NCBI GenBank assembly: GCA_009929845.1
Contig: RZZM01000004.1
Coordinates: forward strand, 1-47,516
DNA: 47,516 nt
Direction of reading: 5' to 3'
Origin: Spartobacteria bacterium
Lineage (GTDB): Bacteria; Verrucomicrobiota; Kiritimatiellia; RZYC01
Under the pieces are notes generated by a model that did no database searches, had not been told where the DNA came from, and saw only the letters and a list, made by a program, of their open reading frames with translations. Shown piece by piece: positions 34,796-42,743 of this stretch. Positions within the stretch are counted from its first letter, which is position 1. Every line of letters begins with the position of its first letter. The position numbers and the translations under genes were made by a program.

Positions 34796-35601
34796 AATAA
34801 ATCCGCGAAATCCCGTTGAAGGCGCCGGAAGGATATCCGGGCGATGAAGAACAGCGCAAGGGGAATGAGCAATCCGATCAGCGTAAAGATCGACCAGGGC
34901 ACCGAGGCGTCGGGCAGCATAAGGGCCCGGTATCCGCCGATGATGACGGCCATGGGGTTGAGCATATAGACATCCAGGAGCCAGGGGCGGGTCCCGGCGA
35001 CTTTTTCGACAATGGACAAATCGTACATCGCCGGGCTGGCAAAAAACCAGGCGGTGAGGAGGACACCGACCAGGTGCTGGGCATCGCGGAAGAAGACATT
35101 AGCCGCGGCCAGCAGGTAGGCCAGGGCCATGTTGAAGAGGGTGTGATAGGCCACCAGGACAGGCAGGGCCAGGGTCCAGGCACTCAGGTGTTCTCCCTTG
35201 ATCCCGAGAAGGATGGCCACCAGCAGCAGTTGGACTATCAGGGAAAACAGGTAGGTGATCAATTGCGCGAGGGTGGACGCGGTCGGGAGAATGATCCTCG
35301 GGAAAAAGACCTTTTTGACCAGGTTGGCATTGCCGGTGATGGCGGTAAGGCCGCTGTTGACGGACGAGGCGGTGAACTGCCAGGCGAAGACGCCGATGAT
35401 GATATGCTCCATGGGCACTCCGCGCGCGAGCAGACGCAGAAAGAAGACATAAATGATGGCCATGAAAAGCGGCGTGAGGATGGTCCACATGAATCCGAGC
35501 ACCGATCCCTTGTATCGGCTTTTCAATTCGCGCGAGACGAGATTGTGCAGCATCTCGCGGCGCATCCATATTGTGCGTATCACATTCACATTACGGTCCA
35601 T
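34792..35601 (-). CDS. O-antigen-type ABC exporter permease
   Basis: From ATG 35601 the permease has 269 residues and about six membrane helices. Its ABC2-type start is LVSRELKSRYKGSVLGFMWT (the amphipathic 'interface' helix), and it has a late ILVA-type helix ending in a FRRLQRDFADLL tail. It pairs with the overlapping Wzt-like ATPase. The start is chosen because it overlaps the end of the GspM-like gene and matches the usual length; a 14-codon upstream extension lies entirely inside that gene. Confidence 0.9.
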   Translation of the reverse strand: MDRNVNVIRTIWMRREMLHNLVSRELKSRYKGSVLGFMWTILTPLFMAIIYVFFLRLLARGVPMEHIIIGVFAWQFTASSVNSGLTAITGNANLVKKVFFPRIILPTASTLAQLITYLFSLIVQLLLVAILLGIKGEHLSAWTLALPVLVAYHTLFNMALAYLLAAANVFFRDAQHLVGVLLTAWFFASPAMYDLSIVEKVAGTRPWLLDVYMLNPMAVIIGGYRALMLPDASVPWSIFTLIGLLIPLALFFIARISFRRLQRDFADLL

Positions 35602-36094
35602 CTTTTTGTTCCAGGCCTTCCAGCAGCAGGCTGACGCGTCCATGCCCGGCCTGTTTGTCGGAAGCGATGATTGAGCATTCGCTTATCCGCCAGGGCGGGC
35701 GTTCCTGTTCGGCAGCCATAATAAATCGGGACATGGCTTTCAAGGGGATAGTGTCGAATGTTATATCTACGCGGTGCAGCGTCCATCCGTCGATCATGGG
35801 TTCCGGGGCGCGCTCGTTCACCCGGGCGGCGGTGCCGGGGACCGCGCTGAGCAGGAGTTCCCGCACGGAGGTCAGCGTCTTATCAGGCAGGGCGTTGAAG
35901 GTTTCCAGGCAGGCCCGGTCGGCCTGTGCGGTTGCCGCCAGGTCGCGCATCTGGAGTGCGGTTTCATGCAAACGATCAAGCTTTCTTGTCAACACGCCGG
36001 TTTGCCGCCAGGTATACAGGCACAAGTAGCCCGCGCCGACCATCAGGCAACCGGCCAGTATCCACAGTATATTTTGTTTGTGCGGGACCCTCAT
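35591..36094 (-). CDS. GspM-like type II secretion protein
   Basis: The product is a 167-residue bitopic protein. It has a short basic start, one membrane helix (ILWILAGCLMVGAGYLCLYTW), a coiled segment (LDRLHETALQMRDLAATAQA) and a ferredoxin-like periplasmic domain (TLHRVDITFDTIPLKAMSRF). This layout and its place after a GspL-like gene point to GspM/PilO-type assembly-platform proteins. Sequence similarity in this family is low, so the call rests on architecture and position. Confidence 0.65.
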   Translation of the reverse strand: MRVPHKQNILWILAGCLMVGAGYLCLYTWRQTGVLTRKLDRLHETALQMRDLAATAQADRACLETFNALPDKTLTSVRELLLSAVPGTAARVNERAPEPMIDGWTLHRVDITFDTIPLKAMSRFIMAAEQERPPWRISECSIIASDKQAGHGRVSLLLEGLEQKDGP

Positions 36095-36097
36095 CGC

Positions 36098-37522
36098 TTA
36101 ACGCGTCCCTTCGATGGAGAAATGTACTTTTTCATCCGGGCCGGCGTCCTTGCGGACGGGGGGCTGGGTCGAAAACCCCCATTGTGCCAGGACTTCCAGG
36201 ATAGCATCGCAGTCCGTCCATTGCGCCGACGCCCCCTGGAGCGAAACATAGTCATCCCGCAGGGTCAGGCCCTCGATCTGAATGCCATGGCGGCGGGCCG
36301 TATCGAGGATCTCCTTGATCTGTCGGGAGGCGGAGACGCCGAAAGCGCGCAGAAACGGTTGCAGGCTTTCCTGGTCTTTTTCGTAAGCCCGCTGCGCGAC
36401 CAGGAGTTCCTGTCCATATTGGATATTGGCCTTCGGGGCGACGCTTTGGGCCAGTTCCCGGACATAGTTTCCGGCCTGCCGGGTCCGTGAGCCCAGGAAT
36501 TGCAGCCAGCCTGTATTGACGGCTATAATGAGCGCGCCCAGCGCCAGATACCCCAGCGCCATGCGCCGGGCGGTCTTCTGCGCGAGCCGTTGTGAAAGGG
36601 GATGGGTCATGGCGCCGGTCCGCAAATCACAAGTCGGCTCCCGTTCGGGGTGCAGGGCCCGGTCGGCCAGTCCGTTGGCCAGGAAGGTAGCGCCGTGCGT
36701 GTGTGCGCGGTAGGTGATGGCGGCGGGCAGCTCGTTTTCGAGTTCTTTGCAGAGGGCTTGCCGGTCGGCGCCGGGTCCGGCCCAGAACCATGCCACGGCG
36801 GTATTTTCCAAATCCGGGATATGCGCGCGGAGCACCCGCTGTACCCGTCCGGTGAAGGAGTTCTTGGCGTCTCCTGAAGGGGCGCTTCCGTCCGACGCCA
36901 GTTTATCCAGTCCGGCCTGGCCGGAATGCGCGCTTTCAAACGACGCGCCCCGGCCGATGACCATGACGTGATGATCACGGGCGAGGTAAAGGACAACGCG
37001 TCTTTCGCCGGGAACCGGCGCGGTTTCCGCAATACTTTGGGACCAGATCGCCAGGGCCTCGTGATCCATGCGCATGGGGTCGACGCCCGCGGACGCGCAG
37101 TCGTCGATTCGGCTTTGCAGGGCCGCTGCCTGCGCGACAACAGCCAGGGCTTTTACCTGGTGATTGTCGCGCATGGGCATGCAAAACTGGTAGACGCAGG
37201 TTTCCAGGGGAAAGGGCAACTGGATATCGAGCAGGGCCGGCAGTACTTTGCGCGCCTTGCTGATGGAGGGGAAGGGGGCCGTCAGTTGGCGTATGATACT
37301 CTGGGCGGCGGGCATGGCCGCAACCGTCAGCGCCCGGCCCGCGCGCGCCTCGAACAGGGCGCCGGCCACCGCCTGTGCGAAGCCCTTTCCGGGATCATCC
37401 AGCGGACCTTCCCAGACCACTTCGTTGTGTATCCGGCGGCGACGACGGACCGCGCGGACGACCACCGCCGCGTCGCCGGTAAGGTCGAACGCATAACATA
37501 CATCTGGACGGTCGTTTCTCAT
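36098..37522 (-). CDS. GspL/PilM-like type II secretion protein
   Basis: From ATG 37522 the product has 474 residues. A cytoplasmic actin-like (ASKHA) domain occupies about 1-310 (CYAFDLTGDAAVVV, IQLPFPLETCVYQFCMP, GVDPMRMDHEALAIW, RVVLYLARDHHVMVIG). A membrane helix (MALGYLALGALIIAVNTGWL) follows, then a coiled stretch and a small periplasmic domain (HGIQIEGLTLRDDYVSLQG). This is the GspL plan, in which the cytoplasmic part contacts the GspE ATPase. It starts 37 bp after gspK and ends three bases before the GspM-like gene. Confidence 0.75.
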   Translation of the reverse strand: MRNDRPDVCYAFDLTGDAAVVVRAVRRRRRIHNEVVWEGPLDDPGKGFAQAVAGALFEARAGRALTVAAMPAAQSIIRQLTAPFPSISKARKVLPALLDIQLPFPLETCVYQFCMPMRDNHQVKALAVVAQAAALQSRIDDCASAGVDPMRMDHEALAIWSQSIAETAPVPGERRVVLYLARDHHVMVIGRGASFESAHSGQAGLDKLASDGSAPSGDAKNSFTGRVQRVLRAHIPDLENTAVAWFWAGPGADRQALCKELENELPAAITYRAHTHGATFLANGLADRALHPEREPTCDLRTGAMTHPLSQRLAQKTARRMALGYLALGALIIAVNTGWLQFLGSRTRQAGNYVRELAQSVAPKANIQYGQELLVAQRAYEKDQESLQPFLRAFGVSASRQIKEILDTARRHGIQIEGLTLRDDYVSLQGASAQWTDCDAILEVLAQWGFSTQPPVRKDAGPDEKVHFSIEGTR

Positions 37523-37559
37523 TTGCTTCGGATCAGAATCTTTCGTTCGTTGTTGTTTT

Positions 37560-38540
37560 TCAGAATATCCACCTGAGTATTTCGAGATGTCCTTCCTGTG
37601 TACGCTGCGCCATGGCGGACAGTTCCATGGATTGTGTTTCCTTGAACGCACGAACCTGCACGTAGAAAAAATCGCTGGTCACGCCGAGCCAGGGGCGTAT
37701 GGACGGGATATTGCCGCTGAATCCGGCCATCATTGTATCGAGCGAGGCGATCGGCCGGGAGCCGCGCAGGGCCAACACCTGGCGTACCCACGATTCGTTT
37801 TCCAGTCCGACAACACCCAACAGCGCCTCTTTTGAGGCCGTATTAACGTTCAGCGGGATGGGCATACCGCGCGGGACCGGAATAACCGCCAGGTTGTTGC
37901 GGAGGGCGCCCTTGAACATTCCGCCCTGCTCGTACAGGTCCTGTTTGTCCAGGTATTCCGGCGAAAACCCGTCAATCCAGAGCAGGTCGGACCAGCATTG
38001 CAGCCAGTGGTCCGCACAGGCATACGCGGGAGTTTTTTGTTCATACAGGGTGGATTCCTTGATTCCCTGCTGGTCCGGGTCGATCCAGTCCTTCACGGCC
38101 TGCACGCGATCGACCGGGGCGAAATCACCGCAGAGGGTCATGATATCCATAACGATTTCGGTGGCCGGGCGCAATCCCGCGGGCGGGGTTTCAATGTAGA
38201 GGTTGTTGAGATCAAAATAGCGGTTCAGGTCGATGATTTTCATCCAGACACTGACGCCGGCGGGGTCGTCAAATTCGATGGGCTGCGCCCACGGCTCATC
38301 CAGATAGTCCGCCTGGGGATTTTCATCGTCGGCCACCAGGGCCAGCCCGGCCCGCGCGGCGTTCTGGACGGCCAGTTGCAATTCGGCCCGGCAACGTTGT
38401 TTTTCCCCCAGGGTCAGCATGTGCCGGGCGCTGAGCTGGGTTTGCATGACCAGTCCTGTAATCAGCGCGAGCATAATCAGCACCAGGATCAGGACCATGC
38501 CCGACCGGGAAGTCCGAGCGTTCTGGGACGGCACATTCAT
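37560..38540 (-). CDS. gspK: Type II secretion minor pseudopilin GspK
   Basis: From ATG 38540 the product has 326 residues. A short leader and hydrophobic pilin-like helix (RSGMVLILVLIMLALITGLV) is followed by the GspK alpha domain with the family's landmarks: DLNRYFDLNNL, VKDWIDPDQQG, the helix-hairpin-like NVNTASKEALLGVVGLENES, and a C-terminal beta segment. GspK caps the pseudopilus tip with GspI and GspJ, which are not seen here but may lie elsewhere. The start overlaps the preceding small membrane gene by 4 bp. Confidence 0.85.
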   Translation of the reverse strand: MNVPSQNARTSRSGMVLILVLIMLALITGLVMQTQLSARHMLTLGEKQRCRAELQLAVQNAARAGLALVADDENPQADYLDEPWAQPIEFDDPAGVSVWMKIIDLNRYFDLNNLYIETPPAGLRPATEIVMDIMTLCGDFAPVDRVQAVKDWIDPDQQGIKESTLYEQKTPAYACADHWLQCWSDLLWIDGFSPEYLDKQDLYEQGGMFKGALRNNLAVIPVPRGMPIPLNVNTASKEALLGVVGLENESWVRQVLALRGSRPIASLDTMMAGFSGNIPSIRPWLGVTSDFFYVQVRAFKETQSMELSAMAQRTQEGHLEILRWIF

Positions 38541-38851
38541 TCTTTTGGCAATTCTCCGGCATATGCAACACGTCGCCGACGCGCCCGCCATCCGATCGTC
38601 AGGTCGAGAAAATACTTAATGAGCACCAACAAGATCCCAATGCTCGCGTAGGCAGCGGCGGCAACCAGCCACCGATGCCTGATGACATGGGTTTTCATCA
38701 GGAAGGAGAGGCCCAGCAACAGCAGGGCCAGGAACAGGCACAGCCCGCCCAGGATCGGCAATAACAGCTTCGCTTTGCTTACATATTTGCGTCGCTTGCT
38801 TTGTTTGTGTTGCGCGGTTTTGCGCCTCAATTTTTCTGCATTGGATTTCAC
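38537..38851 (-). CDS. Small two-helix membrane protein
   Basis: This 104-residue protein is not recognised by family. A Lys/Arg-rich start (KLRRKTAQHKQSKRRKYVSK) precedes two hydrophobic helices (LLLPILGGLCLFLALLLLGL and WLVAAAAYASIGILLVLIKY), and the end is Arg-rich. It is the first gene of the secretion/exporter operon and overlaps gspK. The role is unknown; an inner-membrane location is evident. Confidence 0.7.
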   Translation of the reverse strand: MKSNAEKLRRKTAQHKQSKRRKYVSKAKLLLPILGGLCLFLALLLLGLSFLMKTHVIRHRWLVAAAAYASIGILLVLIKYFLDLTIGWRARRRRVAYAGELPKE

Positions 38852-38952
38852 GGCTGCCTACTATGCCGCATCATTCCTTTGGCTCCAACAAAAAAAGCAT
38901 TTGATTAACTGGTTCTTCTGTGGAGAATGGGCGGTTAACTGGAGGCAAGAAA

Positions 38953-40548
38953 ATGATAAAGAGAAGAGTACAGTTGAAAGTAACAGGGCTGGTCGTGGTC
39001 ATACTGGGCATGGGATGTGTGTTTTCCATGTCGGCGGAGGAGGGGACGTCGTATTCCCAGGATATCGCTGACCGGGTACAGGCGACACGTGACAGCGTGG
39101 AATTGAACGTGTTGCGGGCAAAGATCACCCGCCTGGAGCGGAACCTGCGGATGAACCGCCGGGATGAAAGCGAGCTGCAGGGGCAGATCGAACGACTCAG
39201 CGGCGACATGACCTCGGTACTAAAAGAAATCAAGCGCATCGAAGAGTATGGCGCCAAGCTGCTGGATGAGCTCAAAACCATCAAGCGCGATGTGATAACC
39301 TCCGGGAAAAATGTGGTGCGCCAGAAGAAATATTTTGCCGGGTATCAACGCGAACGTGAAGATATCGAGCGCATCCTGGTCTCCCTCAAGGAGGAACTGG
39401 CTTCTGCGCAAAAGCAGCTCGAAGGCAGTCCGGCGGACCGCAAAACCGCCCATCGCACGCGTGTGGACGCCGAATCACAGGTTGAGCATGTCGAGAAAGA
39501 GATCACCCGCCTGAACAAGGATATGGGCGAGCAGGAACGGGCCATCGCCGAACAGAAACGGGATAAAACGGAAGCGGAGGTAAAGCTGATCGGCATTGAT
39601 CGCGAAATGAGTGATCTGAATCGGGAGTTGAATACAACCAAAGACCGCCAGGCGTACAATGCCAAGCAGGTGGCCTCCGTCGAGGCCAGCAGCAAGCGGG
39701 TGGAAAAAGACCTGGCGACTACCCGCCAGGAGGCCAAAGAGCAAAAGAGCGAGGTGGCCGACGCCCTGGAAGAGGGAGCGCCTGAAAAGAAGTCCGGCGG
39801 ACTGTTCTCGTTTTTTCGGAGAAAACGTTCGGATGATGGCGAAGACAGGGATGAGAACGCCGCCGAAATGGTAAGCCCGCAACAACGGAAAACGGTGGTG
39901 CTGCCGAGTTCCGCCGGGAGGACGGCCTCGGAACGCAGTCGCTTGAACGTGGCCGCCAGGACCGACACTACGAAGGCCTCCGCGGGTACGGACTCTAGCT
40001 ATGTCCTGCTCATCGACGAAGCCAACATGCTTCTGAATGAGGGCCGGATCCGCGAGGCGGAGCAGAAGTTTCTTGACGCCATGGACGAAAGCTACAACAA
40101 CGTGGAGGCGACCCTGGGGCTGGCAACCTGTTATTACACGGATGGGGACCTGGAAAAGGCGAACAGCACCGTGTGGCGTGTGATGCGCAATAATCCAGAA
40201 AATGCGCAGGCTGTGGCGCTTCTGGGGGTCATCTATTGGCAGCAGGGCGACCTGGACCGGGCTGAAAAGTCGCTGCACCAGGCCATCAAATACGAACCCA
40301 AAAACGCAGATTTTAATAATTACCTCGGGATCGTGTATTTCACCAAGCAGGACAGCAAGTACGCTGAAAGATATTTCTCGCGCGCCATCAAATACGATCC
40401 GAACCATACCGATGCGCTCTACAACCTGGCGGTCGTGCTGCTTTCCAGCGATAAACCGAAAACAAAAGAGGCGGCCAAGTACTACAACCGGGCGGTGCAA
40501 CTGGGACGGCCGCGCGAAGAAAATATCGAAATGATGCTCAGGCAGTAA
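38953..40548 (+). CDS. Exported coiled-coil and TPR protein
   Basis: From ATG 38953 (GGAGG upstream) the product has 531 residues. An N-terminal hydrophobic segment acts as signal peptide or anchor (VTGLVVVILGMGCVFSMSA). About residues 45-265 form a long coiled coil rich in Glu, Lys and Arg, followed by a low-complexity linker (PEKKSGGLFSFFRRKRSDDG). At least four TPR units follow (NNVEATLGLATCYYTDGDLE, AVALLGVIYWQQGDLDRAEK, DFNNYLGIVYFTKQDSKYAE, DALYNLAVVLLSSDK). It would act as a periplasmic scaffold, perhaps in cell-envelope assembly. It is transcribed divergently from the secretion operon. Confidence 0.75.
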   Translation: MIKRRVQLKVTGLVVVILGMGCVFSMSAEEGTSYSQDIADRVQATRDSVELNVLRAKITRLERNLRMNRRDESELQGQIERLSGDMTSVLKEIKRIEEYGAKLLDELKTIKRDVITSGKNVVRQKKYFAGYQREREDIERILVSLKEELASAQKQLEGSPADRKTAHRTRVDAESQVEHVEKEITRLNKDMGEQERAIAEQKRDKTEAEVKLIGIDREMSDLNRELNTTKDRQAYNAKQVASVEASSKRVEKDLATTRQEAKEQKSEVADALEEGAPEKKSGGLFSFFRRKRSDDGEDRDENAAEMVSPQQRKTVVLPSSAGRTASERSRLNVAARTDTTKASAGTDSSYVLLIDEANMLLNEGRIREAEQKFLDAMDESYNNVEATLGLATCYYTDGDLEKANSTVWRVMRNNPENAQAVALLGVIYWQQGDLDRAEKSLHQAIKYEPKNADFNNYLGIVYFTKQDSKYAERYFSRAIKYDPNHTDALYNLAVVLLSSDKPKTKEAAKYYNRAVQLGRPREENIEMMLRQ

Positions 40549-40585
40549 CCATGATATTTTTCATTGATTCGCCAGTAATCGCGGT

Positions 40586-40690
40586 GATTTTTCCAATGAT
40601 TGGAAACTTTTTGGGCGATTTTTCCAATGATTGGAAACTTTTTGGGTGATTTTTCCAATGATTGGAAACTTTTTCCAACCATTGGAAAAC
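40586..40690. repeat. Palindromic tandem repeat array between convergent genes
   Basis: There are two full 31-bp units (40586-40616, 40617-40647) and a third partial unit (40648-40674), each with the palindromic core TTTCCAATGATTGGAAA. A variant palindrome, TTTTCCAACCATTGGAAAA, ends at about 40689. The array fills the gap between the TPR gene and fmt, which point towards each other, and stops within 10 bp of the fmt stop. It could form stacked hairpins and terminate both genes, or bind a dimeric protein. Confidence 0.9.
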
Positions 40691-40696
40691 TGGGTT

Positions 40697-41632
40697 TTAT
40701 CCGAAAAAGGTATGCGGGGGCAGTGGATGGCCGCAGAGGTAGGCCTTGCCGGTCATGATGGATTTGCCTTCGGGCTGCACGTCCAGCAGGCGCAGCGCGC
40801 CGGCGCCTGTGGCGACAAGGGGACCGTCGTTATGTACGTCCAGGATTTCGCCGGGCTCGCCCGCGCCATCTTCGAGCCGGGCCTTGTAGATGCGCAGGAA
40901 ATGCCCGGCGCCTTTCGGCGCTTCGCAGAAGCAAAGGGGCCAGGGCTGGAAGCCTCGAATGCGGTGGCGGATGGTGGCGGCATCCATGGACCAGTCGATC
41001 CGACCGTCCTCCTTGCTGAGTTTGTACACGGTCACCGCCTGTGCTTCGTCCTGCGGGGTGGCCGGCACAGTTCCCTGCCGGTGAAGGTCCACGGCGTCAA
41101 GGATCATGCGCGCGCCCAGATCGGCCAGTTTGTGGGCCATGGTCACCGCGGTATCTTCGTCCCCGATAGGTATGCGCTCCTGGAGGATGATATCGCCCGC
41201 GTCCATTTTGGCGGTAACGTACAGGATGCTGACGCCGGTTTCGCGGTCGCCGTTGGCGACAGCCCACTGGATGGGGGAGGCCCCGCGGTATTTCGGCAGC
41301 AGCGAGGGGTGCAGGTTAATAGCATGGTGGCGCGGGATGGCAAGGATCGAGCCGGGGATGTATTGGCCATAGGCCACAACGATGATCATGTCCGGGGCCA
41401 GCTCCCGCAGACGCTCGACCATCCCCTCCTCGCCGATCTTGTCCGGGCAGTAAACAGGCAACTTCCGTTCCGTCGCAAAGGCCTTCAACGCGCACGGGGT
41501 CAACTTGCGCCGACGTCCGCTGGGCCGGTCCGGCTGGGTGATTACCGCGACCACCTCGTCCCGCTCCGAGGCGGCCAGCGCCGCGAGGGTCGGACAGGCA
41601 ATTTCATCTGATCCCATAAATACAATTCGCAT
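40697..41632 (-). CDS. fmt: Methionyl-tRNA formyltransferase
   Basis: The 311-residue enzyme formylates initiator Met-tRNA with 10-formyl-THF. The catalytic trio is present: N106 and H108 in AINLHPSLLPKYRG, and D144 in YVTAKMDAGDI. The N-terminal VFMGSDEIACPTL and TQPDRPSGRRRKL loops are typical, and the C-terminal OB-like domain is complete. Expected partners such as def or rsmB are not adjacent. Its 5' side carries a small hairpin (41637-41655). Confidence 0.95.
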   Translation of the reverse strand: MRIVFMGSDEIACPTLAALAASERDEVVAVITQPDRPSGRRRKLTPCALKAFATERKLPVYCPDKIGEEGMVERLRELAPDMIIVVAYGQYIPGSILAIPRHHAINLHPSLLPKYRGASPIQWAVANGDRETGVSILYVTAKMDAGDIILQERIPIGDEDTAVTMAHKLADLGARMILDAVDLHRQGTVPATPQDEAQAVTVYKLSKEDGRIDWSMDAATIRHRIRGFQPWPLCFCEAPKGAGHFLRIYKARLEDGAGEPGEILDVHNDGPLVATGAGALRLLDVQPEGKSIMTGKAYLCGHPLPPHTFFG

Positions 41633-41636
41633 AATT

Positions 41637-41655
41637 CAACAAACCCTTTTTGTTG
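41637..41655. promoter_or_regulatory. Inverted repeat in the fmt upstream region
   Basis: CAACAAA (41637-41643) and TTTGTTG (41649-41655) flank CCCTT, directly before the fmt start and upstream of the divergent outer-membrane gene. It could be an operator or an mRNA hairpin; no further evidence was seen. Confidence 0.35.
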
Positions 41656-41711
41656 AGAAATTTATAAAATAGTGGTACCTTTGCAACCTTATTTAACAAC
41701 GGAGTAGAAAT

Positions 41712-42743
41712 ATGAGCAGAGAAATAATCCAGAAGTGGTTGTCGGCTATACTGTGTATCGCCCTGTTTACGCTGATGTCTTATGCGCAGGAGGATGCTCC
41801 CGAAACAGAAACGGCCGCCGTTGTGGAAGCCGTTGAACCGGCGACAATGGATGAGCCGGCGCTTGTGGAAGAGGTTGCGGAACCTCCGCGACGGCAAACG
41901 ATTGTCATTGAAAGCAAACAGGCTGTTGAGGAAGAACTCCCCGCGCCTCCGTTGATTGTCGAACAGGTGGAGATCGCAGAAGAAGTCGAACCGGTGGAGG
42001 CCAAGGAAGACGGGATTGGCGTATTGCCGTCCCTTACCGACGAGGGGTCATTGTCGGCGATCCGCCTGGAGCCGACTGTGGAGAGTGTCAATGTTTTTTA
42101 CCTGACCTACAAGTATGTCATCAAGGACCGGCTGGCGCTGGGCGCGCGCGTAACTACGTTTACGCTGGAAGATACGGAACGGGACAATCGGGAAGATTCA
42201 TTCCTTGGCAGCATCACCAAATTGGAGGCTGAGCAGGACCATACCCCGCGCGTGTTCGTCAATTACAAGTTTTTCCGCTTCCTGGGCGTGGGCGTCACCT
42301 GGAACCAATTGCGCGCGGAAACGATTACGCACGTGCGGGAAGAGGGGATTCCAGGCGATATGCACACCGACGGAACGATCGATCTGGAAGGATTTCTCTA
42401 TTATGTTACGGTCCGGTTGCCCAACCGCACGCGTTTTACGCCGTTTGCGGAATACGGGGTCGCGCAGTATGACGCGAATTTTGATCATGATCCCCTGTGG
42501 CGCTACAGCGGCAACAACCGGCTGATGGTGCTGGAAGACGCTGACAGCAACTATTACGCCATCGGGCTGGACGTGCAAATATTTGAGGGGTTGCAGTTGA
42601 ACCTCTATTACCGGAAAATGGATGTGGATGTCGACGCCAGGTACTATTTGAATGACGACCAGATGGTAGAGCCGCCGCGTGAGGAGTCGACATTCCCCAT
42701 GGGCCACTATGCCTATGGGCTGGGTTTGAAATATGCCTTCTGA
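41712..42743 (+). CDS. Outer-membrane beta-barrel protein
   Basis: The 343-residue protein has a signal peptide (cleavage near SYAQ) and an acidic, proline- and Glu-rich linker to about residue 110. A barrel-like region follows with alternating polar and hydrophobic strands (VFYLTYKYVIKDRLALGARV, FVNYKFFRFLGVGVTWNQL, YAIGLDVQIFEGLQLNLYYR), ending GLGLKYAF; a terminal Phe is the usual barrel-assembly signal. It is similar in plan to OmpW-like small barrels, but no exact family was recognised. ACGGAG precedes the ATG. The end overlaps the glycosyltransferase gene by 11 bp. Confidence 0.75.
   Translation: MSREIIQKWLSAILCIALFTLMSYAQEDAPETETAAVVEAVEPATMDEPALVEEVAEPPRRQTIVIESKQAVEEELPAPPLIVEQVEIAEEVEPVEAKEDGIGVLPSLTDEGSLSAIRLEPTVESVNVFYLTYKYVIKDRLALGARVTTFTLEDTERDNREDSFLGSITKLEAEQDHTPRVFVNYKFFRFLGVGVTWNQLRAETITHVREEGIPGDMHTDGTIDLEGFLYYVTVRLPNRTRFTPFAEYGVAQYDANFDHDPLWRYSGNNRLMVLEDADSNYYAIGLDVQIFEGLQLNLYYRKMDVDVDARYYLNDDQMVEPPREESTFPMGHYAYGLGLKYAF

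Noticed and set aside
33413-34819. A 468-codon plus-strand frame opposite the ABC ATPase
   Set aside because: It is antisense to Walker A, signature and Walker B motifs of a clear ATPase.
40586-40690. A possible CRISPR array
   Set aside because: The units are directly adjacent with no unique spacers and are palindromic throughout. No cas genes are present.
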